Source of the DNA: JAUXEH01 sp965533275
Lineage (GTDB): Bacteria; Acidobacteriota; Aminicenantia; Aminicenantales; Aminicenantaceae
NCBI GenBank assembly: GCA_965533275.1
Contig: CBESWG010000014.1
Coordinates: 1-64,000 of the forward strand
Reading direction: 5' to 3'
DNA: 64,000 nucleotides
Part shown: one piece after another, positions 34,056 through 43,491 of the stretch
Numbering within the stretch: the stretch's first letter is position 1
Layout: the number at the start of each line of letters is the position of its first letter
Notes under the pieces: generated by a model
The model's input: only the letters and a program-made list of their open reading frames with translations
What the model was told of the DNA's origin: nothing
Databases searched by the model: none
Position numbers and translations under genes: made by a program

Positions 34056-35255
34056 TTAGAAGCGGAAAGAAAATCCCAGACGCAGGACCAGACCGGAGAA
34101 GTCGACGCCGGCCAGCTGCGCATCGGACACGCCCGCTTCCGTCGGCTTCCGCTCCCGGATGTAGACCAGCGGATAGGACGTCTCGGGTGTGACATGACCC
34201 TGGTAGATGTACAGCATGCCGTCTTCCTCAACGGAGTTCCCTCCGGAAAGGGAATGCGTGTCTGTCCCCTCGAAGTCGCTTAGCTTGGCCAGGTGTCCGG
34301 TGACCTCTGCAAAGAATCCGATACTCGCGCTGATATCGGTCTCCAGGCCAAGGCCGCCCATGAAGCCGAAGCCCTGAGAGCTGGCCTTGCCCTGCCATTC
34401 CTCCCAGGTATCACCCTGTTCCTGGCGGTAGGAATAGCGGGCCTGTGCAAGATAGTATTCCAGCCCGGCCTTGAGGTACAGTCGGGGGAGGACGAAGTAG
34501 GACACGACCAGGCGGAGCGGCAGGGCCCTTATCTCCGGGCGTGTGGTGAAGGTTGCTCGCTCGCCGCTCCCGGAGAAGATGATCTCGCTGCTGCGGCTTC
34601 CCCTCAGATAGTCGGCCCCGATCCCCAGAAAAAGACCTGGCAGAAGCTCGCCCTGGAACTCCGCCCCGAGAAGATAAGCCAGGTGAAGAGGATCGATGCC
34701 CGTGTCCGCCGTACTCGCCAGCACGTCGGCATAATAGTCCGCAAGCCCCTGAGCGCCCGTGTTCAGGTCGCCCACGCCCCGGTAGGAGAGCCCTCCCCAG
34801 AGAGAGAGGCGGAGCTGCGGCCGCCAGGCATCGCTTCCCGCGGGTGGTTCCGATGTCGTGTCGCGCTGCTCCTGGACCGGAGGGGTTTGTTCCACAGGAG
34901 GCGGCGGGACCACTCTTGCCGGTTGTTCAGGAGGCGTCTTGGCTGCCGGCTTCTCCGGTTGTTTAGCATCGGGAAGCCGGGACGTCACGATGACAAGGCT
35001 CTCATGCACAAAGCCGGTCGTGATCTGTCCCCGTCCGGAGATGAAGCGGACGCGGTACCATTCGCCTTCCTGGCTCTCGCCGTCCAGGACCGCGCCGCGC
35101 GGGGCCATGTGCAAAATCGGGCTGCCGATGTCGGGGTCCTTGCGGATGTTCGCCTGATCGGTCACCACTTTGAGTTTGAGCGGCGTCTCCTGGGCGAGGC
35201 CGCTGAAGACGAGACACACACACATCCAGACGAGCAGCAGAGCCTTGTTTTTCAT
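34056..35255 (-). CDS. outer-membrane beta-barrel protein with N-terminal bacterial SH3 domain
   Basis: A 399-residue exported protein. The signal peptide (MKNKALLLVWMCVCLVFSGL, cleaved near AQE) is followed by an SH3b domain (VVTDQANIRKDPDIGSPI, GEWYRVRFISGRGQITTGFV). A proline/glutamine-rich linker of about 45 residues comes next, then a barrel-like region of alternating aromatic strands from LRLSLWGGLSYRG ending in the C-terminal LVLRLGFSFRF. A terminal phenylalanine fits BAM recognition. The SH3b part probably faces the periplasm and could contact peptidoglycan, giving an outer-membrane-to-wall tether. This is inference from domain order; no specific family is recognised. Confidence 0.72.
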   Translation of the reverse strand: MKNKALLLVWMCVCLVFSGLAQETPLKLKVVTDQANIRKDPDIGSPILHMAPRGAVLDGESQEGEWYRVRFISGRGQITTGFVHESLVIVTSRLPDAKQPEKPAAKTPPEQPARVVPPPPVEQTPPVQEQRDTTSEPPAGSDAWRPQLRLSLWGGLSYRGVGDLNTGAQGLADYYADVLASTADTGIDPLHLAYLLGAEFQGELLPGLFLGIGADYLRGSRSSEIIFSGSGERATFTTRPEIRALPLRLVVSYFVLPRLYLKAGLEYYLAQARYSYRQEQGDTWEEWQGKASSQGFGFMGGLGLETDISASIGFFAEVTGHLAKLSDFEGTDTHSLSGGNSVEEDGMLYIYQGHVTPETSYPLVYIRERKPTEAGVSDAQLAGVDFSGLVLRLGFSFRF

Positions 35256-35398
35256 GATAGTACTAGTGTAGCGTACACGACCGGGATTATCAATCTCGAG
35301 GGATTCCGGCCAAGGGGCGGCCCGGGCGACTAAACTGAGAGGCGGGCACTGCACGCAGCGTCCCTCTTAGGGGAGGAAAGTCGTGCTGTTTCAGTGCT

Positions 35399-35427
35399 TT
35401 GCCGTTTTAAAGAAAAAATGCTACCAT
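35399..35427 (+). promoter_or_regulatory. candidate sigma-70 promoter of the DUF1573 gene
   Basis: TTGCCG (35399-35404), a 17-base A/T-rich spacer and TACCAT (35422-35427) lie just before the strong ribosome site AAGGAG (35438-35443) of the downstream gene. Confidence 0.4.
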
Positions 35428-35450
35428 GGAAAAGAGTCAAGGAGAAAACC

Positions 35451-36266
35451 ATGCAGCAAGAACGAGATAGGACACGTAGGTTCTGTGCAGCCCTGCTGAT
35501 AGCGGCAGTGGTGACAGCGTTATCCCTGTCGCCGCTCCTGGCCCAGCAGGCTCCTACCATAAAATTCAAGGAAACGAAGTGGAATTTCGGCAAGACACAG
35601 CAGGGGAAGGTTCTGACACACGTGTTCCGTTTCCAGAACTTGGGGGATGCCACCCTGATCGTGCGCAACGTCCGGACATCCTGCGGCTGTGCCGCGGCCC
35701 TGATCTCGAACCGGGAGATCCAGCCGGGCAAGTCCGGTGAGATCAAGGTCACCTTCAACACCAAAGGATACGAGGGGAGCCAGACCAAGTACATCTATGT
35801 GGACAGCAATGACCCGAAGGAGCCCAAGGCACAGCTTGCCGTCCAGGTGGCCATCGATGTCCCCCCCCGGCCCCGGGTCGAGCTGGACAACTATTCCATC
35901 GACCTGGGATTGATCCTGGAATCCGAGGGCATCGAGACCCAGACCAGGCTGTCCAATCCGGGGGAGCGTGAACTGAGCGTGGAGTTCTCCCACAAGGACG
36001 CGGTATTCACCATCGACGGCAAGGCGGTCCCTACGCCCCTCAAGATCGCGGCCGGCAAAGAGGTGACCGTGGACATGAAAATCACCCCGCGGCGCAACGT
36101 GGGGCTTGTGAGGGAGTATGTCCTGTTGAGGACCAATGATCCCATGCGGCCTAACCTGTCCCTGTACGTGGCCGGATACATCGTCACGTTGGAACAGCTG
36201 CAGGAGCTGTTCTATCGCCACAAAGACAAGCTCAAGGACACGCTTCAGATGACCAGAAAGCGGTGA
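35451..36266 (+). CDS. exported DUF1573 (Ig/ASPM-SPD-2-Hydin-like) protein
   Basis: A 271-residue protein with a signal peptide ending LLAQQA. A first Ig-like DUF1573 domain contains WNFGKTQQGKVLTHVFRFQN, VRTSCGCAAAL and YVDSNDPKEPKAQLAV. A second domain of similar fold ends in YVLLRTNDPMRPNLSL. The SCGC cysteine pair is characteristic of DUF1573. The family is periplasmic or surface-exposed and of unknown function. The ATG at 35451 is favoured by AAGGAG seven bases upstream; earlier in-frame ATG codons lie inside the promoter region. Confidence 0.85.
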   Translation: MQQERDRTRRFCAALLIAAVVTALSLSPLLAQQAPTIKFKETKWNFGKTQQGKVLTHVFRFQNLGDATLIVRNVRTSCGCAAALISNREIQPGKSGEIKVTFNTKGYEGSQTKYIYVDSNDPKEPKAQLAVQVAIDVPPRPRVELDNYSIDLGLILESEGIETQTRLSNPGERELSVEFSHKDAVFTIDGKAVPTPLKIAAGKEVTVDMKITPRRNVGLVREYVLLRTNDPMRPNLSLYVAGYIVTLEQLQELFYRHKDKLKDTLQMTRKR

Positions 36267-36311
36267 TCCTACCACGCTGATCCCAACCCCAAGCAGGAGA
36301 CAAGAAACCCA

Positions 36312-36635
36312 ATGACAGTATTCGGCTATTTCCTCGCCGCCTCGGCCAGGGTCCTGGATGTGGTCCTTATGCTGTACATCTGGATCCTCCTGTTCCGGGT
36401 CATACTCAGCTGGATCCAGGTCCCCTCTCTCTATCAGGTCAAGGTCATCCTGTTCCGACTGACCGAGCCCGTCCTGAGCCCGATCCGCCGCTTTGTCCCG
36501 CCCTACCGCTTCGGCGGAATGGACATCAGTCCCATCATCGTCTTCCTGATCATCATGTTTTTGCGCTCCTTTCTGGTACGGTCGCTGGCTTACTATGCAG
36601 CGAAGCTGCTGGCGCCGTCCGCCGGATATTTCTGA
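36312..36635 (+). CDS. YggT family membrane protein
   Basis: A 107-residue protein with two to three hydrophobic segments. It carries the YggT signature (LFRVILSWIQVP, LTEPVLSPIRRFVPP, GGMDISPIIVFLIIMFL) as a single copy. YggT proteins are implicated in osmotic tolerance and in cell division or membrane organisation, without a firm biochemical role. yggT followed by yggU is a widespread pairing, seen here too. Confidence 0.88.
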   Translation: MTVFGYFLAASARVLDVVLMLYIWILLFRVILSWIQVPSLYQVKVILFRLTEPVLSPIRRFVPPYRFGGMDISPIIVFLIIMFLRSFLVRSLAYYAAKLLAPSAGYF

Positions 36636-36657
36636 GCACCTGCCCCATGAGCCACGC

Positions 36658-36906
36658 ATGAACACCACGGGACGTTCTATCCTCCGGGTCAAGGTGCAGG
36701 CGCGCGCGCGCAAGACCGGGATCGAACGCCTGGGGCCGGAGGAATTCCGCATCAAGATCACCACGCCCCCGGTCAAGGGAGCGGCCAACCGCGAGGTTAT
36801 CAAGCTGCTCGCCGACTATCTCGATGTTCCCCCTTCCTCTCTGGAGATCGTGCGGGGAAAAACATCCACGCAGAAGCTGATCGCTGTCACGTTCCCTTCC
36901 CCCTGA
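36658..36906 (+). CDS. DUF167 / YggU family protein
   Basis: An 82-residue protein from ATG 36658. The DUF167 pattern is clear: LRVKVQARARKTGIE, FRIKITTPPVKGAANREV, LLADYLDVPPSSLEIVRGKTS without interruption. The structure of this family is known but its function is not. A longer in-frame start at 36595 overlaps yggT and adds unconserved residues. Confidence 0.86.
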   Translation: MNTTGRSILRVKVQARARKTGIERLGPEEFRIKITTPPVKGAANREVIKLLADYLDVPPSSLEIVRGKTSTQKLIAVTFPSP

Positions 36907-36984
36907 GCCTGCCCTCGCCTGTTTCTTGAATAACGGCCGTGTCTGGGATATAGTAGAGAACGCCGCATAAGGAGCCCCTAGTCC

Positions 36985-38295
36985 ATGGAATGGTACAACC
37001 TGGTGAGTCTGGTCGGCGTCTTCCTGCTTGCCGGTTTCGCCTGGCTCTGCTCCTCAGACCGCAGGGTCGTGAACTGGCGCGTGGTCTTTTGGGGAGTCTT
37101 TCTCCAGATGTGTTTCGCCCTGTTCATTTTCCTGATCCCAGCGGGATCCCGGTTTTTCCTGTTCGTCAACTCATTGGTCGTGAAAGTCCTGGAGAGTGCT
37201 ACCGCCGGGACAAAATTCATCTTCGGCAGGCTGGCGCTCCCTCCGGGAACCATTGGAGAGGGGGGCGAGACATCTCTCGGCTACTTCCTGGGATTTCAAG
37301 GGCTGCCCACGATCATCTTCTTCGCTGCCCTGGTGGGGGCTCTGTATTATCTGAAGATCATGCCCCTCGTCATCCGGGCCTTTGCCTATGTCTTCAGCAG
37401 GCTCATGCGCATCAGCGGAGCCGAATCGCTGAGTGCTTCCAGCAATATCTTTGTCGGGATCGAGTCCGCACTGGTGATCAAACCGCATCTCAAGCAGATG
37501 ACACGATCGGAGTTGACCACGGTCCTGGCTGCCGGAATGGGGACGATCGCCTCCACTGTGCTGGCCCTCTACGTATTCTACCTGCAGGATCTACTGCCCA
37601 CCATCGCGGGGCACCTGGTCTCCGCCTCATTCCTTTCCGCGCCGGCGGCTGTTGTGATGTCCAAGCTGATCGTTCCCGAGACCGGCGAGCCGGTCACCCT
37701 AGGGGTAAGCGTCAAGCCCCATTATGAACGGGAAGACAACATCATCATGGCCATCATCAACGGAGCCTGGAGCGGCCTGCGGCTGCTGGGAGGGATATTC
37801 ACCCTGCTCATCGCCTTCCTGGGCATCATGGCCTTGATCGATCTGGCCCTGGGTGGTGCGGGCGGATACCTGAACCAGTGGTTCGGCTTGAACGTCGACT
37901 GGTCGCTCTCGGGGCTGCTGGGCTACGTGTTCTATCCTTTTGCCCTCCTGCTGGGCGTTCCTCCAGCTGATGCCATGGAGGTGGCCCGCCTGCTCGGGCA
38001 GAGGCCCATCGCGACGGAACTGGCGGCCTACCAGGACCTGGCCGGCCTCATTGCAAACGGAGATCTTATCCATCCGCGTTCGGCCATCATCGCCTCCTAT
38101 GCGCTGTGCGGCTTCGCCCACATCGCCTCCCTCGCCATTTTTGTGGGCGGAGTGGGGGCCCTGGTCCCCGAACGCGTCAATGATCTGTCGCGCCTCGGAT
38201 TCCGGGCCCTGCTGGCAGCCACCCTGGCTTGCCTGATGACCGGGGCCGTGGCCGGCGTATTCTACACCTCCGGCTCCATTTTGCTTGGCCGCTGA
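36985..38295 (+). CDS. concentrative nucleoside transporter (NupC/CNT family)
   Basis: A 436-residue inner-membrane protein with about ten hydrophobic segments. Family signatures are FLGFQGLPTIIFFAALVGAL, SLSASSNIFVGIESALVIKP, GMGTIASTVLALYVF, LVSASFLSAPAAVVMSKL and ALCGFAHIASLAIFVGG. CNT proteins co-transport nucleosides with H+ or Na+. AAGGAG lies ten bases before the ATG. The neighbours give no pathway clue. Na+ coupling would fit the Na+-like c subunit elsewhere in this window, but that is speculative. Confidence 0.93.
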   Translation: MEWYNLVSLVGVFLLAGFAWLCSSDRRVVNWRVVFWGVFLQMCFALFIFLIPAGSRFFLFVNSLVVKVLESATAGTKFIFGRLALPPGTIGEGGETSLGYFLGFQGLPTIIFFAALVGALYYLKIMPLVIRAFAYVFSRLMRISGAESLSASSNIFVGIESALVIKPHLKQMTRSELTTVLAAGMGTIASTVLALYVFYLQDLLPTIAGHLVSASFLSAPAAVVMSKLIVPETGEPVTLGVSVKPHYEREDNIIMAIINGAWSGLRLLGGIFTLLIAFLGIMALIDLALGGAGGYLNQWFGLNVDWSLSGLLGYVFYPFALLLGVPPADAMEVARLLGQRPIATELAAYQDLAGLIANGDLIHPRSAIIASYALCGFAHIASLAIFVGGVGALVPERVNDLSRLGFRALLAATLACLMTGAVAGVFYTSGSILLGR

Positions 38296-38301
38296 AATGC
38301 G

Positions 38302-38329
38302 TTGCCTTTTCGGTTTTTCCTGTTAAAAT
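38302..38329 (+). promoter_or_regulatory. candidate sigma-70 promoter of the UspA gene
   Basis: TTGCCT (38302-38307) and TAAAAT (38324-38329) are 16 bases apart in the gap after the nucleoside transporter gene. The UspA ribosome site GAGGAGA follows about 30 bases downstream. Confidence 0.45.
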
Positions 38330-38372
38330 AACCATACCATTCAGCCTATGGAACACATTTGAGGAGACAACA

Positions 38373-39251
38373 ATGTCGGATTTCTTAAAAAAGATCCTCT
38401 GGCCCACCGATTTTTCTGATGAGGCGCGGGAAGCTCTGACTCAAGCAGAACACCTGGCAAAAACCTTCGGAGCCGAGCTCCTGGCCCTCCATGTGGTGCC
38501 GGAATTTCCTGTCTCGCTGTACAATTCTGTGATATCAGTCCAGGGGGAACTCGTCCGGCGGATCGATGTCATCAAGAACGATGCCATGGACCGCCTGGTG
38601 CAGTTGGGGGAGGAGCGGGATGGTTCCTTCCGCCCCCTGATCAGAGAGGGCAACGCCGCCAAGGAGATCATCGCCGCCGCCGAAGAGGAGGGGGCCGACC
38701 TGATCGTCATGGGGAAAAAGGGGCTTTCGGCCTTGGAGAAGATCTTCATCGGAAGTGTGGCGAATCAGGTCCTGAGGCATTCTCGGGTCCCCCTCTTCTT
38801 GACCAAGAAGACGAGCGGGCCCCTTCAGTTCGACAAGATCCTGGTCCCCACGGATTTTTCAGAATTCGAAGAGGTGGAGCGGGATTATGCGTGGAGGCTG
38901 GCCAAAGGATTTGATGCCGAGCTCGTGTTTCTCCATGTGCTGGAGCTGCACGATCACGAATTTCCCCCGCGGATGCTGGACGAGATGATGGACACGGTGA
39001 CGGATAAGCTCACGTCGCGGAAGAAACAAGAGAAGGAAGACGTCAAGATCACCGAAGATGTGACCCGGGCGCTTAATGCCTCTCTGGGGATCGTGGACTA
39101 CGCAGAGGCCCACAACTGTGACATGATCGTCATCTCGACCTGCGGGCCCGGAGCCGTGGAGCGCTTTTTCCTTGGGAGCACCACGGAAAAGGTGATCTCC
39201 AACAGCTCCATTCCGGTATTCGCTCTCCCCTCTCATTACTGCAAAGTGTGA
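38373..39251 (+). CDS. tandem universal stress protein (two UspA domains)
   Basis: A 292-residue cytoplasmic protein made of two UspA domains. The first runs from KKILWPTDFSDEAREAL to GSVANQVLRHSRVPLFL and holds the nucleotide-binding signature VMGKKGLSALEKIFIGS. The second runs from FDKILVPTDFSEFEEVE to LGSTTEKVISNSSIPVF. The first domain keeps the ATP-binding glycine pattern; in the second the loop reads CGPGAVERFFLGS. The role is probably stress or energy-status sensing. GAGGAG precedes the ATG, and an in-frame upstream extension is rejected. Confidence 0.9.
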   Translation: MSDFLKKILWPTDFSDEAREALTQAEHLAKTFGAELLALHVVPEFPVSLYNSVISVQGELVRRIDVIKNDAMDRLVQLGEERDGSFRPLIREGNAAKEIIAAAEEEGADLIVMGKKGLSALEKIFIGSVANQVLRHSRVPLFLTKKTSGPLQFDKILVPTDFSEFEEVERDYAWRLAKGFDAELVFLHVLELHDHEFPPRMLDEMMDTVTDKLTSRKKQEKEDVKITEDVTRALNASLGIVDYAEAHNCDMIVISTCGPGAVERFFLGSTTEKVISNSSIPVFALPSHYCKV

Positions 39252-40354
39252 CTGTGCCGGAAAACCTGACCCTCTGGATCGGTCTCAGCCTGGTCTTTCA
39301 CGAAAAACTGGCATCGCTGCAGAAGGTCGTCCGGGCGTTCGGCTCCATCCGAGAAGCCTACCAGGCGGATGTTCCCGCGTTCACGGCCCTGGGGATCGAG
39401 GAATCCGCGGCCCGGGAACTGCGCTCTTCGAAAACCCTGGAGCGTGCCCTCAGAGAGCAGGAACGCCTGACTCGAGCGGGATTCGCGGTGCTGACCTGGG
39501 AAGACGAGGCCTATCCGCAGCGGTTGCGAGAGATCTATGATCCCCCGGCTGTCCTGTACTATGCGGGAGACATCCGGCTCCTGGAGAGCCCCGGAGTGTC
39601 CATGGTCGGGGCCCGGACTCCCACCCCATACGGGCGTGCGGTAGCCGAAAAAATTGCCCGCGATCTCGCGGAGAGGGGCGTTGTGGTGATCAGCGGCCTC
39701 GCCAGGGGAATTGATGCGACAGCCCATTGGGGAGCCCTGCAGAAAGGGGCGACAGCCGCGGTCCTCGGTTCGGGACTGGATGTCGTGTATCCCCGGGAGA
39801 ACCGGAAGCTATGGGAAAGGATCGCCGAACAGGGTGTCGTGCTCACGGAGTTCCCCTTGGGATCGAAGCCGCTGGGGCACCACTTCCCTCTGCGCAACCG
39901 CATCATCAGCGGCCTGGCCCTTGCGACGGTCGTCGTGGAAGCCACACGCAAGAGCGGATCCTTGATCACGGCCCGCCTGGCGCTCGAGCAGAATCGTGAG
40001 GTCCTGGCCGTTCCCGGGAATATCACCTCCGAGCTCAGCCGGGGCGCGAACTGGCTGATCCAGAGCGGGGCCCGGCTCGTAGAGGGGTGGGCGGATGTGA
40101 TCGATGAACTCCCGGCCCCCTGGAATGAAGAGCTCAAAAAAGTGGTTCCGGAGCCCTCTGAGCCCCCGCCGGATTTGACGGCGGCAGAGAGAAAGCTGCT
40201 GAACCTGCTGCTGCCCGATCAAGGGAAGCATGTGGATGACCTGGTGGAGCAGACCGGGCTGTCCGTATCCGAGGCCTTGACACTTCTGCTCAGCCTGGAA
40301 ATCAAGGGTTGCGTAACTCCGCGTCCTGGGCAATACTATCAAAGGAAAATGTGA
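39248..40354 (+). CDS. dprA: DNA processing protein DprA/Smf
   Basis: A 368-residue protein that loads RecA on incoming single-stranded DNA during transformation. The DprA Rossmann-like domain shows SMVGARTPTPYGR, VVISGLARGIDATAHWGAL, VLGSGLDVVYPREN and FPLGSKPLGHHFPLRNRI. A C-terminal winged-helix-like DML1 domain (LTAAERKLLNLLLP) follows. It starts from GTG 39248 overlapping the preceding stop; GTG 39254 is equally possible. With the ComEA-like gene at 43.5 kb it hints at natural competence. dprA-topA-xerC order is common. Confidence 0.94.
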   Translation: MTVPENLTLWIGLSLVFHEKLASLQKVVRAFGSIREAYQADVPAFTALGIEESAARELRSSKTLERALREQERLTRAGFAVLTWEDEAYPQRLREIYDPPAVLYYAGDIRLLESPGVSMVGARTPTPYGRAVAEKIARDLAERGVVVISGLARGIDATAHWGALQKGATAAVLGSGLDVVYPRENRKLWERIAEQGVVLTEFPLGSKPLGHHFPLRNRIISGLALATVVVEATRKSGSLITARLALEQNREVLAVPGNITSELSRGANWLIQSGARLVEGWADVIDELPAPWNEELKKVVPEPSEPPPDLTAAERKLLNLLLPDQGKHVDDLVEQTGLSVSEALTLLLSLEIKGCVTPRPGQYYQRKM

Positions 40355-42579
40355 TGGCAAAACAACTGGTGATCGTAGAATCCCCGGCCAAGGCCAAGAC
40401 GATCAACCGCTACTTGGGTTCCGATTTTGAAGTCAAGGCGACGCTGGGGCACATCCGGGATCTTCCCAAGTCCAAGTTGGGGGTCGATGTCGACAAGGAT
40501 TTTGAGGCCGAATACAACGTTCTTCCCACCCGAAAGAAGGTGGTGGACGAGCTGCAGGCTGCCGCAGGCCGCTGCGACCGCGTGCTGCTGGCCGCCGATC
40601 CGGACCGGGAGGGCGAAGCTATCTGCTGGCACCTCTGCATGGTGCTCAAAGACACGAATCCTCATATCTACCGCATGCTCCTGCATGAGATAACGCCGGC
40701 CGCTGTGCATGCGGGGCTGGAGAACCTGCAGGAGCTCGATCAAGGCAAGATCAAGGCCCAGCAGACGCGCCGCATCCTGGACAGGCTGGTGGGGTATGGG
40801 ATCAGCCCCTTGCTGTGGAAGAAGATAGGCAGGGGCTTGAGTGCGGGGCGCGTGCAGTCCATCGCCCTGCGCTTGATCTGTGAGCGGGAGAAGGAGGTCA
40901 AGGCCTTTGTACCGGAAGAATACTGGACCGTCGCGGCCCACCTCGAGGCCCTTCAGCCTCCGGTCTTCAAGGCCCTCCTGACCAAGATCGAGGAGGAAAA
41001 GGCCAAGATCGGGGAGGAGGCCCGGGCCACAGCGGTCGTCGACGAACTCCGGGAGCTACCGTTCCGGCTTGAGGACGTGCAGATCAAGCAGAAGAAACGC
41101 CAGCCCAGTCCGCCCTACATCACCAGCACGCTCCAGCAGGAGGGTTTCCGGCTGCTCCGGTTTTCCGTCAAAAAGACCATGGTCGTTGCCCAGCGGCTCT
41201 ATGAAGGACTCGAGATCGGCGATCGAGGGCTGGTGGGCCTGATCACCTACATGCGCACCGATTCGGTACGCATCGCGGACGATGCGCTGCGCAAGAGCCG
41301 GGAATTCATCGCTGCGAACTTTTCTCCGGAGCACCTGCCGCCCCAGCCCCGGGCCTATAAGAACAAGAAAAAGGCCCAGGACGCTCACGAGGCCATCCGG
41401 CCCACTTCCTTCGACCTCCCTCCGGAAAAACTGGAATCCTTCCTGGATAAGGATACGCATCGCCTCTACAGTATGATCTGGAACCGGTTCCTGGCTTCCC
41501 AGATGAATCCCGCTCGCATCGAGGAAACGGAATTCGATATCCGGGCCGGGAAGTATCAGTTCAGGTCCAAGGGAGAGGTCATCCAGTTCGATGGTTTCCT
41601 GGCGCTTTATCCCCAGCAGCAGAAGGACGATAAGGCCCTGCCCAAAGCCCAGCCAGGCGAAGATCTGAAGCTGCACGAGCTCGAGCCCAAGCAGAATTTT
41701 ACGCAGCCGCCGCCCCGCTACACGGAGGGCAGCCTGGTCAAGGAGCTGGAGGCGCGCAGCATCGGGCGCCCCAGCACCTATGCCCCGATCATCTCCACCC
41801 TGCTGGACCGCGACTATGTGATCCGAGAAAAGGGGCGGTTCATTCCCCAGGAACTCGGGATGTTCCTCAGCGACTACCTGATCGACAAGTTCTCGGACCT
41901 GATGCAGTTCGAATTCACCGCCCAGTTGGAGGAAAAGCTGGACCTGGTGAGCGAAGGCACGGAGGACGGGCTGGCCTACCTCAGGTCCTATCATGCCCTG
42001 CTGGCCGAAGACCTCAAGCAGGCTGAGCAGGAGGAGGGATTCAAAGGTACAGGAATCCCTTCCGAGGAGAAGTGTCCGGAATGCGACAAGAACCTGGTGA
42101 TCAAGCAGGGGCGCTTCGGCCGTTTCAAGGCCTGTTCGGGCTATCCGGACTGTACATTCAAGCAGAGCATGGATAAAAAGGAAGCGAAGATGCTGGAGGA
42201 GGCCTGCCCGGAGTGCAGCTCACCGCTCGTCCTGCGCCAGGGACGTTACGGCCCCTTCACCGCGTGCTCCAACTATCCCAACTGCAAGTATATCAAGACC
42301 GAGAAAAAGGACACCGGCATCGCTTGCCCGGAATGTGAGGGGGGAACGCTGATCCGCCGGAAGACCCGCAAGGGCAAGATCTTCTACGGATGCAGCACGT
42401 TTCCCAAATGCAAGTTTGCTTCCTGGGACGAGCCGGTGGAGAGGCCCTGCCCCGAGTGTTCCCGAACGTTTGTTCTTCGCAAATCCCCCAAGAAGGGAGA
42501 GCCCTATCTGTACTGCAGTGATAAGGACTGCCCCTATCGTGAGGAGCTCGAGCCCGGAGACGAGAAGGCTCCCGAATGA
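40354..42579 (+). CDS. topA: DNA topoisomerase I
   Basis: Type IA topoisomerase that relaxes negative supercoils. It has 741 residues from ATG 40354, which overlaps the dprA stop (TGATG) behind AAAGGAAAA. The TOPRIM domain shows LVIVESPAKAKTI and ADPDREGEAICWHL. The catalytic tyrosine lies in GLITYMRTDSVRI. The core motif SLVKELEARSIGRPSTYAPI is present. Four C-terminal zinc ribbons follow, each beginning CPEC (for example CPECDKNLVIKQGRFGRF). Length and domain order are standard. Confidence 0.97.
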   Translation: MAKQLVIVESPAKAKTINRYLGSDFEVKATLGHIRDLPKSKLGVDVDKDFEAEYNVLPTRKKVVDELQAAAGRCDRVLLAADPDREGEAICWHLCMVLKDTNPHIYRMLLHEITPAAVHAGLENLQELDQGKIKAQQTRRILDRLVGYGISPLLWKKIGRGLSAGRVQSIALRLICEREKEVKAFVPEEYWTVAAHLEALQPPVFKALLTKIEEEKAKIGEEARATAVVDELRELPFRLEDVQIKQKKRQPSPPYITSTLQQEGFRLLRFSVKKTMVVAQRLYEGLEIGDRGLVGLITYMRTDSVRIADDALRKSREFIAANFSPEHLPPQPRAYKNKKKAQDAHEAIRPTSFDLPPEKLESFLDKDTHRLYSMIWNRFLASQMNPARIEETEFDIRAGKYQFRSKGEVIQFDGFLALYPQQQKDDKALPKAQPGEDLKLHELEPKQNFTQPPPRYTEGSLVKELEARSIGRPSTYAPIISTLLDRDYVIREKGRFIPQELGMFLSDYLIDKFSDLMQFEFTAQLEEKLDLVSEGTEDGLAYLRSYHALLAEDLKQAEQEEGFKGTGIPSEEKCPECDKNLVIKQGRFGRFKACSGYPDCTFKQSMDKKEAKMLEEACPECSSPLVLRQGRYGPFTACSNYPNCKYIKTEKKDTGIACPECEGGTLIRRKTRKGKIFYGCSTFPKCKFASWDEPVERPCPECSRTFVLRKSPKKGEPYLYCSDKDCPYREELEPGDEKAPE

Positions 42580-42602
42580 GATGAGGCGGTTTGCTTTAAG
42601 CG

Positions 42603-43487
42603 ATGCTGAAGAAGATCGAGGCTTTTATAGATCACCTCCAGTTCGAGCGTAACGCGTCACCACACACCCTGGATGCTTACCGCTGCAACCTCCTCCAGTT
42701 CCATGCCCATATGCAGGAGACAGGAATCTCGTTCTCCCAGATCGATAACGTGGCCATCCGCTCGTTCCTGGCGGTCCTCTATCGGAAGCAGGAAAAAAAA
42801 TCTACGATTGCGCGCAAGCTGGCCGTCCTGCGCTCGTTTTTCCAGTTCTGTGTACAGAAAAAGTGGCTGAAGGACAATCCAGCCAAGGTTGTGGCCACTC
42901 CCAGGCAGGATAAGCATATCCCCTCATTCCTGTCCGAAGAGGAGATGGCCGGCCTACTCGATGTGCCCGATTCCCGCAGACCCCTGGATTTAAGGGACAA
43001 GGCCCTACTGGAGCTGTTGTATGCAACCGGACTGCGTGTCAGCGAGCTCGTGGGACTCGATCTGGAGGACATCAACTTCGAGGAGCGGCTCCTGCGGGTC
43101 ATGGGCAAGGGCAAGAAAGAGCGCCTTGTGCCCTACGGGCGGAGCGCAGAAGACGGCCTCAGAGCCTATTTCCTGGTTCGCTCATCCTTTTCCCAGGGCC
43201 GTATCGATGAGGCCGCGGTCTTCCTCAACTACAGGGGGCAGCGACTGAGCACTCGATCTGTGCAGCGGATCGTGCGCTCTGCCATCCAGCAGACCGCGCT
43301 TAAAAGGCAGATCAGCCCCCACAGCCTGCGGCATTCCTTTGCCTCGCATCTGTTGAGCCGGGGCGCGGACCTGAGGTCCATCCAGGAGCTTCTGGGACAT
43401 GCCAGCCTTGCCACTACTCAGAAATACACACACCTCGATTTGAAACATCTCTTGGATGTCTACAAGAAGAGCCATCCCCGATCATGA
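42603..43487 (+). CDS. xerC: tyrosine recombinase XerC/XerD
   Basis: A 294-residue site-specific recombinase that resolves chromosome dimers at dif. The N-terminal SAM-like DNA-binding domain (FIDHLQFERNASPHTLDAYR) is followed by the catalytic domain. Its R-H-x-x-R-H-Y set is visible in ATGLRVSELVGLDLED, HSLRHSFASHLLSRGADLRS and LGHASLATTQKYTHLD. XerC versus XerD cannot be decided from sequence alone; the topA neighbourhood favours XerC. No dif-like site was found in the window. Confidence 0.92.
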   Translation: MLKKIEAFIDHLQFERNASPHTLDAYRCNLLQFHAHMQETGISFSQIDNVAIRSFLAVLYRKQEKKSTIARKLAVLRSFFQFCVQKKWLKDNPAKVVATPRQDKHIPSFLSEEEMAGLLDVPDSRRPLDLRDKALLELLYATGLRVSELVGLDLEDINFEERLLRVMGKGKKERLVPYGRSAEDGLRAYFLVRSSFSQGRIDEAAVFLNYRGQRLSTRSVQRIVRSAIQQTALKRQISPHSLRHSFASHLLSRGADLRSIQELLGHASLATTQKYTHLDLKHLLDVYKKSHPRS

Positions 43488-43491
43488 GGGG

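Noticed and set aside
35936..36803. Large minus-strand frame under the DUF1573, yggT and yggU genes
   Set aside because: Antisense to three recognised genes and without any domain.
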